64,000 nucleotides of DNA from positions 1 through 64,000 of the forward strand of contig NW_024735518.1 in the NCBI RefSeq assembly GCF_018991925.1, read 5' to 3'. The translations under genes were made by a program, and so were the position numbers. This document shows positions 13,573-24,769 of the stretch, piece after piece. The notes below the pieces were generated by a model that was not told the origin of the DNA, searched no databases, and saw nothing but the letters and a program-made list of their open reading frames with translations. This stretch comes from Homarus americanus (taxonomy: Eukaryota > Arthropoda > Malacostraca > Decapoda > Nephropidae). How positions within the stretch are numbered: position 1 is the first letter of the stretch; every line of letters begins with the position of its first letter.

Positions 13573-14694
13573 ACAGGGCAGTGTATCTCATAAGGAAATT
13601 ACATATATATCCTCTGCCTCCTTCTCCAAATATCATCATAGGATTATTTTTATAGTATAGTACGGAGGAGTTAGACTAAATTAGTTATAAGTGAAGTGTC
13701 AAAGAGCGTGGTTGTGTTACGGTTAAGCTTGATGAGTTTTAACCTGAGATTTGAGCGACGAAGCACTTGAACGAATTGCTTTTTTGGATCAATTGATGGA
13801 CCACGCGTATGGGGGGATGATGGGGGTTCTTAGAGGGGGGAGGGGTTGAATTGGGAGGGGGAATGTGTGGGTAGGTAGAATGACATAAGAAAATCTTCAG
13901 AAACTAATGATGTTAAGATTGTGGTGTCGTTTGGTTATCATGGTAATAAGGATATGAAAATAACAAAACCATATTCTTATGTGAGTGACAAAGAACAAAT
14001 ATTATGAGGTTGTATCAGCAATTCCAATGATCACTTAACAATTAAGCAAGAGTGCCAACCAGAAATTTCAACACGGTAGACAAGGCAAAGTGTAATCAAG
14101 GTAATAGCGATTAATTAAATGAAATTAAATAATAATCTTATCAATTATGTATGGCCGAAGGTCGGTAAAACGACATTAAACATTAAGTAAACACTTGTAA
14201 GAATGGTAAAAGGTGGTTCTGTGTATTGGTACCAAGAACCACAAAAGTATAGATAATGATTCACTTCAGTTATAGTAAGAGTCCCTCGTATTGGCGACAG
14301 TCCTATAAATAAAAAAATAAGTGACAGCATGCAAGATAAGTTTGCCTCACACTAGTATAGTATAACTAAGGTTTGCAGTCACCTCAAAAAGTCCCTGTCC
14401 TCGGCAATCAGAATGAACCGCTGGAGTGAACCCTGTGAGTCCTTTGGTTCAATTTGAATTTTCAACCCATAGATGGAGCTTCTTACAGCACGAGTTAAAC
14501 AATACAGCGTCTAGTATAGTTGCCGGGCGTGTCCCAACAGATGAAGCTGATCACGCCCGGAGACTTTATACACAAATTACTAATGTGAGAGCAAGATTAA
14601 ATTATAATACAAATTTTATCATCAGACCAATACTGTTGAAAATAATATTTGGTGCAGAGAAACGTTACCACACAAGTTTTCACATTATGTAGGG
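13573..14694. other. Unassigned AT-rich region
   Basis: No gene or repeat family recognised. An 88-codon plus-strand frame (14426-14692) has ordinary composition but no motif I know. Confidence 0.5.
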
Positions 14695-14826
14695 CAGTGG
14701 TGGGCAGCCCAGTTAGTTAGTGGGACACATGAGTAACCCTCCCCCATTTCATAGGGCCACATGAGTGACCATCCCTCATCTCAGTGGGCCACATAAGTGA
14801 CCCTCACCTCGATGGGCCGCATAGGT
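14695..14826. repeat. Short tandem repeat beside a hAT-like terminus
   Basis: Three diverged units of about 31 bp, each with GGRCCACATRAGTGACC, follow the sequence CAGTGGTGGGCAGCCC. The latter resembles terminal sequences of hAT-type non-autonomous elements. No matching opposite end was found, so this is at most an element remnant. Confidence 0.45.
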
Positions 14827-16060
14827 TCTTGGTCGACGAAACAGGTATTTCATAAATTCAAAAGAGAAGTACAATCGAAGTCTTCTCACAGTAATGAGAC
14901 AGGTTCGTTCGCTCCCATGAAGCTCCGATATCTGCTTTGAGATGTTTTATGAATCAGTGTCATGAACCATGACGGTCAGTAACCGTTAATTTCTTTGGTG
15001 CTGTTAAAAGGGACCTTTGATAAGGCAAATAAAGAAGTCATACTTGAGGAACTAATTAATTTAGTTTTATGTTTAATGAAGTATTTCAAATTCAATTTCA
15101 ATTTGGTGCTGTTGTCGAGTTAACAAGTGTCACAGTGAACTGTTATAAAGAAAGTGTCATCGTTGGTGAGGGAATATAACATCAAGAGGTAAGTAATGGT
15201 CAACAGAACTATATTTGTTGAGGTTAATGTGTTAAATATAAGGATATACAGTGAGGATGTAGTTGTTGTGGACTGGAGTTGATTCAAGCCATAATACAGC
15301 TAACTGCTAAACTATATAACATAATCTTATTCCCCTGTAAACTCTTATCAATCACTCCACGAAAAAAACAACAACGCAAGTGACATTTCGCAACACCTCA
15401 CTTGGCAGAATACATATATTTATTGTTATAGTTAAATGGGAAATAAGCAAATTAGCTGCCCTTGTGTTTACAATATGGCATCTCGGTTCACATGATTTCG
15501 GTGAATACATAAAATACTGTAGATGTTTCCTTACAATAAGTAAAATTGTTTTAAACGTAATTAAATCACTATCTTATTTATGAATGATGCATCAAGTGAG
15601 TATTTGAATCATTTTTAACTTTGGGGACACTAATCCCCCTGACTACCTTATTATGGTTACATTGTCAACTGGTGGAGTGAGAGAAGAATTATCATAAACT
15701 GGAATTTAAAAACAATTGCACATCATATATCAGGTGTTTAATTCATAAGAATAGTTTGGAAGGGCACCTTGCAAATTTTTAGCATCTAACCAAGGAAACC
15801 TAATCTAACCATATAGCTTTATCATAAATTTTAGTTAGTTGAGCCAGGTCAGATGGTTAACACTATACTACGTTGTTTGATTTCGAAAACAATTCCACAT
15901 GTTTTTGGGATGATAGTAACTAATAAACATTATACGAAAATGCACAGAACCTAATAGAACTTGACCTAAACAACCAAAGGCGGACCACTCGCCATATTAA
16001 ACAAAAACTACTTAATTTGATATCTGGTACCATTAAAAGCAACAAGGTGAAATATTTGTT
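14827..16060. other. Unassigned AT-rich region
   Basis: No repeats or genes recognised. Low sequence complexity is limited to short A/T runs. Confidence 0.5.
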
Positions 16061-16065
16061 TTTTT

Positions 16066-16175
16066 TAGTGAACGCGAGAGTTTGCTCGGACCCAGTGACC
16101 CGCTCCGTCCGAGCGTAAACAAACAAAGAGCAGACGACAACACGCGCTGACACGGCAGATATTTCGGCTAAATAT
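16066..16175. promoter_or_regulatory. CpG-rich patch, possible promoter or first exon
   Basis: About a dozen CpG dinucleotides lie within roughly 100 bp in an otherwise AT-rich, CpG-poor stretch, in sequence not recognised as a transposon. Possible splice donors (GGTAAAT) occur just after it. Orientation is unknown. It could be a promoter, or the GC-rich end of an unrecognised element. Confidence 0.3.
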
Positions 16176-17414
16176 TTATGGTAAATAATTAATCTCTTAG
16201 TGTACAAAGCACATAGATATATCATTTTAGTGACGTGTGATCATTTGTTCTCACCGTGCACACTGTCCCTCATCCTTCATACCCTAAATAAATAAATACT
16301 TATAATTAAAATAAAAAGTTGTCGTATCATTTTTATTACTTAGTATCATCCAAAGAACATCTGTAAAAAAAATTGAACGAAATCGAACTTCTGGTGTCAG
16401 CCATCTGCTCCAATATTACCCTTTATTCTATTATGTTTCCGTTACAAATTTATATTCTACAAGTATTTCGGACTTCAATTTCAAGTCACTTCTGAGATTC
16501 TTTTCAATATCTTATGATATTTTATATTCTCTTATTTCCTTACTCTATATTAATAAGAATTTACAACATTTTCTATGAAATTAAGTTTTCCCAAAATTAC
16601 TCAGAGAATCTCGGAGAGTTTCATATTATCTCAGAATTCAAATTTTCTTACTTTCTGTTCTTAGAATTATTCATTCACCTTTCTTATTTACTTAGCAAAG
16701 TCAAAATGTAATAGAAACTGTATGAGGTCAATCCTTATCCAGCTACATGAATAAAGAAATTAAATCTCATTGAGAAGTTTGGCTTAAATAGTATTTAATT
16801 ATACTTAGCACTATAGTGTAAACTCAACACTGGCAAGTGGGAATATTTGCATATCAGTCATATGTCAAATTCTGAAAATAATTACATCTCACGGAAAAAT
16901 ATCATTAGATATTATAGTTATTTTAATACACTACAAACATAACACTCACAGGTGTTCATTATATGGCATGGAATTATGATTATGCCCATATCTGAAAGAG
17001 ATTCACCTTTATTGGTAGAGATGTTATTTAAAGTTTTCAAACTCAGAATAAATGTCCAAATCAATTACTCTCACACAAAACCCTCAACATTTTCTGTTAC
17101 AATTGTGGTAATTTTCACTTATTCTATTTCACTCAGATATGTAATTAAACGACTAAGAGTCAACAGCACCGGAAAATTGTTATTGTATGTTTGTGGGTGA
17201 GTTACTCTTTGGGGTTCTGGCCATTATGGCTTCTTGTGCTTCGCTGTGTCAAGTTATATCAAGGTGCTGTAGTGATGATCCTTGTTGAGGGATGGAAGTA
17301 TTTACCTTCTCTTGTGTTACTGTTTATAGAATTTGGGTTTAAATATAAATAAAGTTGTAGACAATTAGAGTAATGAAAGCAGAATTATGGCCTCATTCAT
17401 AAATTTTGTTTCAG
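16176..17414. other. Unassigned AT-rich region
   Basis: No repeat family or gene recognised. It would be an intron if the CpG patch and the segment at 17415 belong to one transcript. Confidence 0.45.
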
Positions 17415-17479
17415 GCAGGATGGTCCCTGCTCCAAGACGTGACGGGTGATGGCAAGACTTCCTCTACCACCAGGGCAAG
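17415..17479 (+). other. Possible internal exon (65 bp)
   Basis: The segment follows AATTTTGTTTCAG and is followed by GTGAGC, a strong acceptor and a strong donor. It is more GC-rich than its surroundings. One of three frames is open (AGWSLLQDVTGDGKTSSTTR); the other two contain TGA. I do not recognise the peptide. It could be coding, untranslated, or a chance pairing of splice-like sequences. Confidence 0.35.
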
Positions 17480-18118
17480 GTGAGCTATACTTCTGCTGCT
17501 CTTATTATGAGATTATAGACTAGTATCTTTATTAATTTTTGGTGTTAACTAAAAAAATTATCAGTATCATGGCTGTTCCCATTAGTTGAAGGGTACAATT
17601 GTTGGAGAGGGTCGCCACTTTTTTTTTGGGGGGGGGGGGCATAATATTTGTAGGACACATTTGTTATAATTCAGTAGATGCTTATCTAAAGGAGAGAAAG
17701 AAAAATTGAAAGAATGTCAAATATATGCTGTTTTACCTCATAAATTTATGATCATGACCTCTAAACACCCTTAGGAAGGCTGAAGGTCGAAAGCCCTAAT
17801 AATGATACACAACACGATCAAACTAAACCAAACTTAATTATCTTACATATCTAGTGACTTGGTTAGGTTTGGTTTGTTTCTGTCCAATGAACTGTTGCTG
17901 TTTCGTAAAGACAATTCTAAAAGTATTACTATATAGGTTCATAGTCATAATTTAATCCTCTCTCACCTAATAAGTATTTCAACTTTAGAGCAAACACTTC
18001 CTTGAGATCCTGCCAATATATTGTATAATGAAGTATAAGAGGTGACTTTCCCCTTGACCTTTACATACAGTTATATAGGAGTAAAGCTGGATGGAATATT
18101 AATCTGATTTTTTCCCAG

Positions 18119-18179
18119 GTAGATAAATGTTAACTGCTCCTCGAGGGACCGTAACACACCACAACACATCACACTTCAG
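18119..18179 (+). other. Possible internal non-coding exon (61 bp)
   Basis: The segment follows TTTTTTCCCAG and is followed by GTATGT. All three forward frames have stops, so it could only be untranslated or part of a non-coding RNA. It lies 640 bp downstream of the possible exon at 17415, on the same strand. Confidence 0.28.
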
Positions 18180-20604
18180 GTATGTCCAAGTCATTTTTTT
18201 ATATATCAGATGCTGTTGTTTTTTCTATTTTCTCGGGAGTCTTGCGTCTCTGCTAACTGAGTAAGTCATCGTTACCTCCAATGTTGAAGATCAGAATCAA
18301 ATAATATGCTGTATAAATTTATTGGGGAATTTTCTTGATCCAGTGGTTTTATTGACAGTGAATTGCATATGTCATTAAATCAATCATCTTCCGGAACTTT
18401 GAATTCCTTTACGCCTCTTACAACTCGCATGTTTTCCAGTGTTTCATGTGATTACCAAAGATCGGGTCCAAAGTGTAGCATACTGTAATATGCAAAAGTC
18501 ATTTTTCATTATATTTTTTGCAATATGGGACTAAATTTGCATTCAATCAGATTTGCTGATCCTTCCCGGACTTAGGAGGGCGTCTCTTAGTTATAATGTT
18601 CTTCCTTTAAGGCATCCCTCCAGTTTGTTGTGATCTACCTCGCTCTATAAACTTGCAAGTGGAAAATTATAGTTATCACCCATGGGATGTTTACATTAAA
18701 GAAGTTTCTGGGTACACAAAGTCTCTTGAAGTTTTTGGATGTGTCTCTGGTTCACACAGCTCTATGGAGTACCTAACTTTACAGTTGGGAAAACTGAAGT
18801 TGGTCAAGTGCAGTGCCGCCCAAACTCCCCCTATGTGTACCTAAAACAGAGTTAGTTTAAAATGTTTTAAAATGTGCCGTATATCTACTGGCCATAACGG
18901 TCCTTCAGGCCTATGGGATTCATTTTCATAGACTGCAGTGTAGAGATGGCAAGTATAATGTGTTTCTGCTCAAGTCAGTTTCTACCCATTTTCTAAGATG
19001 ATTTAAAGAAGAAAAATTAATTTAAGCTTATTTCTGCGACAATATTATACAAGGTTATTAGAATGGTTATATATGTTTACTGTTAACATGGTGAAGTATT
19101 ATATAGGACGCCCAAGGGTGAGCATGAAGAAGTGAGATTTGTAAATGTTGTTTTAAAATATTCAATAATAGACTATAATAATTCAATGATTTGTTGCAAC
19201 CATTTGCACATGGCAGTTTCATGGAGCCACGGTGAAGAGACCCACTATTATCAGCATTGGAAGTGGACTAAGATGTCTTATGATGGTGCTCTGAGGCACA
19301 GTATATGCCTCCCCAGTTGGCTGTTTGTTGATGTCGTATTTTAGAAGAACGAAAGATATAAACAAAGAAAAATAATGACGAATAAGAGCAGAATTGTGTA
19401 TCTGATGTAACAATTGTAATAACAATAGTAGATGGATTTATTGAAGGTTAGATTATATCCAATCGACCTAGATATTAACTCCACCTGTTGACCTTCCTGG
19501 TCTTGTAAGCAAAGATTCTTTCTTAGAAAGCACAACTGGTAAGGTGCTATTTAGATGCGTCACGGTAGGTGTTATTCACTGCACACTGCACAAACAGAAA
19601 ACCACAACTACACTGGCGCTTTTATTATCCAGCTACCATCCAAGTCCTCAGATTTGACCGCCTGGTGCACCTCTCACTACACCGAGGATGGTGGAGGAAT
19701 GCCGCACCTGGTCACTCAATTGATATCAAATATTGATACTGAGACAGTTTATTTAGCCAGAAGAACACAGATACAAAGTCGATTAAAAATCATAATAACA
19801 TGGCTGAGCCATTTGAGAGCCTGAACTCTCTTGTAGGCACCTGATATATACTGTACATTTATCTCAAGGAAGTATTATGTAACATTTAGCATCATCTGGA
19901 ATAGTACCACGGTTATCACTTCGATATTCATTTGTTTCATTTTTTTATTTTTTTATTTTTTTCATTTATGTTATAAGTATACGCTGTAAATAATTTACAG
20001 AGGAATTGAAAAAAAAATAAATATGGTAAGGGAGGGAAGCAATACAATATGGGTCGTATTAAGGTGGAACAAGAGGACAGAGCTGTCAGTATTATGTCTA
20101 GCTGGCAAATATATTTATTGCAATGTTAATTTCTATCTATCTTCATGATAATTTCTGATAAAACGGTTTGGGTGGTACAATAAAAGCAGGTATATATAGT
20201 AGGTATGACAAAAAATATTAATACTTAGACAAAATATATTTTTAACTGGGTATCCGCTCAACCGTTCGTTTGGGATGAGTTGTGTACTGCTCCGAGCCCC
20301 CGAATCTGCAACTCGTGTGTGGGGTTAGACCACTACATAGAAATGTGTTAATTCACATTAAAAGTTGTGATCCAATCTCTTAGCAAAACAGGGAGTGAAG
20401 CAGTTCCGTATCTTCCCGCCGCTGGGTGAGATTCTGCTGGTGGTGGACGACAAGATGTTACTTGGGTTGTATATCAATATTTCTTTGTTGTTTCTCGTGC
20501 ACTAAGGGAAGTTATTTATAATAATAAGAATTTAATAATAATAATAATAATAAATAAACAAATGCAAAAACGAAAATATAAATCAAGAGTGTGAAACGAT
20601 ATGT
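18180..20604. other. Unassigned AT-rich region
   Basis: No recognised gene. Several short open frames show no motif. A C-poor T-rich stretch lies near 19940-19975, and a short (ATA)n tract at about 20532-20556. Confidence 0.5.
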
Positions 20605-20690
20605 CGTGCTGTCCAAGTAAGAGAAACAATTGAGACCCTGCAATTGTGTGTAAATGAGGCAGAAAATCAGATTAGCAACATGGGACTTGG
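20605..20690. repeat. Dispersed repeat fragment shared with 31625-31705
   Basis: The core CAATTGAGACCCTGCAATTG and the following TGTRTAAATGMGGCAGAA occur in both places, followed by similar but diverged sequence. The core contains CAATTG twice. The family is unknown. Confidence 0.6.
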
Positions 20691-20894
20691 TCAAAATTTT
20701 TGTGATGCCATATGGCAGCAGGGTCTACCATTAGACAACACATTACGTTTAAAATATCTTCCCAGGCGGTAGTACCTCCCTATTTGGTAGCTGCTTACTA
20801 CCTACTACCTTTGATGTGCATAACCATGGTTGATGGTGACGTGGTTGTTGGTGGCCTAATTTTGGAGACTATTCAATAAATCCTAGAGGGTAGT

Positions 20895-21431
20895 TCAGTC
20901 GGGAGAAGAGTTGTTGACGCTGATCCCAATGGCGGAGTCATCAACATATTTCCAGCTAGCAGAGGTTTCTCTTAGGGCATCATTGATAAGCATAAGGAAA
21001 CCACAGGTGAATGACTGAAAAGTGGAGACAGCATTGCGTCGGTCACTATGGAAGTCTGTAAGCCATGGTATAAGACTTCTTCGAAACCCGAGGTCGATAG
21101 CTTTGTTGATGATTAAATTGTGGTCGACTAGGTCAAATGCTTTGGTGAAGTCAATGAAGGCGATTTCCACAGACATCTTTCGTTTTTCCAGATGGCGGTA
21201 TATGTAGTCGAGAAAACTGACAAGACAGTGAGTGGTGGAGGAAGTTTTCATATTGCCAAATTGCTGAGGATATATGGTACCTGCAATATCAGCATAAACC
21301 CAGTCAAACACGAAACTTTCACAGATTAAGCTGGATATTGGGGTGATGGCAATGGGTCGAAGCTCTTTTAAAGATTGTGGGCTGGTTGACTTGGGCACTG
21401 GTGACCACATATGACTTAGCGGACTGCGCAA
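20895..21431 (-). pseudogene. LINE reverse-transcriptase palm fragment
   Basis: The minus strand encodes LRPIAITPISSLICESFVFDW and then VEIAFIDFTKAFDLVDHNL, the latter being reverse-transcriptase motif A with its catalytic Asp, followed by a shortened motif B-C region that ends near KYVDDSA, a YADD-like motif C. The frame is open for 178 codons. The endonuclease and the rest of the enzyme are missing. The family is of the kind whose C-terminus lies next to it at 21416-21778, but in the wrong order. Confidence 0.82.
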
Positions 21432-21778
21432 GGTGGGTGGGTGGCTGCCGGTGGCAGGAGGTGGCGATGGCGAGGGTGGTGCATTAGTTGACTGCCAAAC
21501 CTTTCCAGTGCTTGGTGGTGGAGGTCACTGAGGGATGGCATTTCCAGGGTGGAGAGAGCGTTGATGTAGCCGGAGTATTCTGCGCCGAGCATGATTCTGC
21601 AGGCCCTTTTCTGTACCTTCTCTAGCCGACGTTGTTGGGTGGAGTTGAGAGAAGGCGACCAGGCTGGTGACACATGCGTTAGTTTGGGGAGAATACAGGT
21701 GTTGTAGATAGTCCTCAGCTCTGGCGTGGGTGTCCCAAGTGACTTAAGTGACGGTACGTGGCTGCCTTGACTGTGCAC
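21416..21778 (-). pseudogene. LINE C-terminal fragment, 5' of its own palm domain
   Basis: The minus strand reads ELRTIYNTCILPKLTHVSPAW, then RRLEKVQKRACRIMLG and HHPRHRHLLPP, a typical LINE C-terminal region that should follow the YADD motif. Here it lies upstream of the palm fragment on the same strand and overlaps it by a few bases. The order is therefore C-terminus, then palm. A related C-terminal region occurs at 55553-55990. Confidence 0.8.
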
Positions 21779-22590
21779 TACAGGAGGATTTAAATAAACT
21801 GGAGGAGAGGTCAGAAAAATGGCAAATGAAATTCAACACCAGCAAGTGCAGCGTACTTAATATTGGTAGAACAAATACTGTCAATGTATACAGCCTTAAC
21901 AACATCAACCTAGAGAAGTTGACTTGTGAAAGAGATTTAGGGGTACTTGTAAACCCGGACCTTCTGCCTAGAAAACAGTGCGTTAATGTTCGAAATTAGG
22001 CAAAAAGAGTATTAGGTTTTTTATCTAGAAGTGTATGTAATAAGAGTGCGGAGGTCATATTGCAATTATATCTAGTGCTAGTCAGGCAGCACCTCGATTA
22101 TACTGTTCAGTTCTGGTGCCCTTATTATAGAATGGATATTAATTCGCTGGAGTCGGTGCAGCGAAGAATGATGAAAATGATTCCGGGACTTAGAAACCTT
22201 CCATATCAAGATAGATTAAAGAAACTAAACACTCATTCCCTAGAAAGGCGAAGAGTGCGGGGAGATATGATAGAAGTATTTAAGTGGGTGAAAGGAATCA
22301 ATAAAGATATAGATGAAGTTCTTATAATATCCGAGCAGGATAGGAGTCGTAGCAAAGGATTTAAGTTGGATAAGTTTAGTTTTAGAGGGAGATAGGAAGA
22401 AACTGGTTCATAAATAGAGTGGTAGATGAGTGGAACAAGCTTAGCAACTTTGTAGTAAGTGCTGGGACGCTGGGATTTTTAAAGGGAGGCTAGATAGATT
22501 CATGGACGATAGAGAGTGGTTGTAACTCTCGACAGGAGCTGCCATGCACAGGCCAACCGGCTTATTGTAGACTCCTTATTTTCTTATGTT
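21779..22590 (+). pseudogene. CR1-like LINE, C-terminal part and 3' end
   Basis: Plus-strand frames encode LQEDLNKLEERSEKWQMKFN with TCERDLGVLV (21748-21999), then, after a frame break, VRQHLDYTVQFWCPYYRMD, LESVQRRMMKMI and RRRVRGDMIEVFKWVKGIN (22060-22395). These are the region after the RT catalytic motif and the C-terminus of a CR1-like LINE common in decapods. The 3' part runs on to CTTATTTTCTTATGTTC, the terminal motif of this family. 5'-truncated and frameshifted. Confidence 0.85.
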
Positions 22591-22599
22591 CAACCCCAG

Positions 22600-23060
22600 A
22601 TCTCGTGATCAGCTCAGTCTCAACATTCATATTTTGTGAGGTTATCGTTGTCAGGTTACCAGGTATAGTGAGGTCGCCCTCTGTGGGTACATTGTGTGAG
22701 GTCACCGCACGTGAGGTCATGTCATTCACCCCCAAACGTAATATCTCTTTTCTCAGCTGCCTTTTCAACCTATCAAAGTTTGCCCTTCTGAAATCTCGGA
22801 CTATAATGAAATTTTCCTTGCTACTGACGTTATGTTCTACTATAAGTCTTACTTATTTGTGATCGGTGTTAGCTAGTTAGTTCCCTAACTCGACATTACT
22901 AACGAGGTTTTCTCTGTTTGACCGAACTAAATCTAGTATATTAATCACCTGGGTGAGTTCGGCTATAAGCTGTCTTAGGAAACAGTCTTGACCTGTTTCA
23001 AGAAAATCTCTGATTTGGAGTTACCTTTTAGGTCGGTCCAGTTTATTTGACTAAAGTTAA
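22600..23060 (-). pseudogene. CR1-like LINE, endonuclease-RT linker fragment, inverted
   Basis: The minus strand encodes LRKEILRLGVNDMTSRAVTS and LTIPGNLTTITSQNMN. The second block matches the corresponding segment of the CR1-like element at about 63150-63215, at the nucleotide level as well. It therefore comes from the linker between endonuclease and reverse transcriptase. It sits tail to tail with the plus-strand CR1-like 3' end at 21779-22590. Confidence 0.72.
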
Positions 23061-23189
23061 AGTGCCTACTATACAGACTTTGCTCTATCTGGATGCCCTG
23101 CGTATTTCATCCCAAATAATGGTTTTGACAGAGGTTCTAACTGAGTGTCGAAGATAAATAATCTTATAATTAGGGATGAGAAAGTCTGT
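23061..23189. other. Short unassigned segment
   Basis: Nothing recognised. Confidence 0.4.
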
Positions 23190-23335
23190 AAAGAGGAGGC
23201 AGACATGGAGCCGAAACCAAACCTTCGACTTCGAAGCCGAAGCTGAAGCCATTGGGGAGTTACAAACTCGAAGCCGATGCCTGCCATTTTAAATGTCATG
23301 AAGCCGAAGCTGTAGCCAAAGCCAATATTTTCCAC
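23190..23335. repeat. Degenerate GAAGCC hexamer repeat
   Basis: Repeated GAAGCCGAAGCTGAAGCC-type hexamers with substitutions and unrelated spacers. Confidence 0.6.
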
Positions 23336-23913
23336 AGCTGCACGAAACTTTATCACCTTTACTTATATAAGAGGCTTGTGTGCACTTCGTTTACTCCCAT
23401 TTTGTTTACTCTGAAGATGTCACATAGTCCCAGAATGCCTTCTATCAGTTAAAGATCTCAGAAAGTTACTTTAAACATTGCTACTGTGCCACAATGTTAA
23501 CTTTATATAATATAACTTTATACTGTGAAAATTCTCATGCAGCTGTACAGTATATAGAAGTTGAACTTATTGACATTCAGTAAACTGATTTTCCTATCCT
23601 TGTTATTACTATACTATATTTTAAATATTTCCTCTAAATGTTAATACCAATACAAATCATTTGGCATTATTACTGTTAATAAGCGTCACTAACACAGGGT
23701 ATTGGATGCTCCATATACACCCCATATTATATACGTTTCATTACATTCCTACCAAGCGTGTCTTGGGCTGTAACTCCGAAACTACTGAGAATTGACAGTT
23801 CAGTTATTTCATCATTTATCTTTATTTATGTCTCAAGAATACACCGCCTAATTTATGAAAGGTATTTACTTCATTTTTAGTCCATATAACACGAGGACTT
23901 GAACATATAATCA
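23336..23913. other. Unassigned AT-rich region
   Basis: Nothing recognised. Confidence 0.5.
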
Positions 23914-24222
23914 AGGACCTCACCAGCCAGGACTCGATCCCTCGACCTAATGCCTGTGACCAGGGAACGCTACCAACCATACCACAAGGACACTAAAAGG
24001 AATCCTAGACTATGTTATATTTCACACAAAACCTGTTCATCGAGCTGATGGCACGGGCAATCCCCAATGGGAGGTTCACAGCGCCATCAGCTCGATGAAC
24101 AGGTTTTGTGTGAAATATAACAAAGTCTAGGATTGCTTTTAGTGTCCTTGTGGCATGGTTGGTCGCGTTCCCTGGTCACACGCATCATGTCGAGGGTTTC
24201 AGCCCTGGCTGGTGAGGTCGTT
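23914..24222. repeat. Two head-to-head SINE copies forming a 139-bp-arm inverted repeat
   Basis: Arm 1 (23914-24052) is the reverse complement of arm 2 (24083-24222), with scattered mismatches and a 30-bp spacer. Both arms carry GCTCGATGAACAGGTTTTGTG, here joined to a tRNA-like region with GTGTCCTTGTGG. The same unit occurs singly at 34902-35065, where the tRNA-like promoter boxes are clearer. Arm 2 ends in poly(A), as a retroposed SINE should. Confidence 0.85.
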
Positions 24223-24223
24223 G

Positions 24224-24490
<267 letters not shown>

Positions 24491-24769
24491 ACAGACACAA
24501 GACATGCATGTTACAGTGTGTTGGACACGTACTGTAGTATAAAACGCTCGTCACGGTGTAAGTGATATCAGGAGCAAACTTGTCAGTATTATATGATCTA
24601 AAACCTTCTATTATATCACAACATATCACCACTTTTCTTGACACATCCTCAGTTTCATACATAATTTACTAATACATTCTCCAACTCATTTTAATCAAGA
24701 TTTTTCTTTCCCCGTGAGACAGAAAAGACGGTTTCATATTTTCTCCATCGCTGTAGTGATTCAGGTAAT
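24491..24769. other. Short unassigned segment
   Basis: Nothing recognised. It lies between a PLE end and the LINE that begins at about 24770. Confidence 0.4.

Noticed and set aside
13118..13639. 173-codon repeat protein YSTHHDNWWVSVRELLS
   Set aside because: 54-bp minisatellite. Both strands are open because the unit is a multiple of 3 and lacks stops.
21779..23060. Twin-priming inversion of one CR1-like insertion
   Set aside because: Twin priming places the inverted 5' part before the 3' part; here the inverted piece lies beyond the 3' end.
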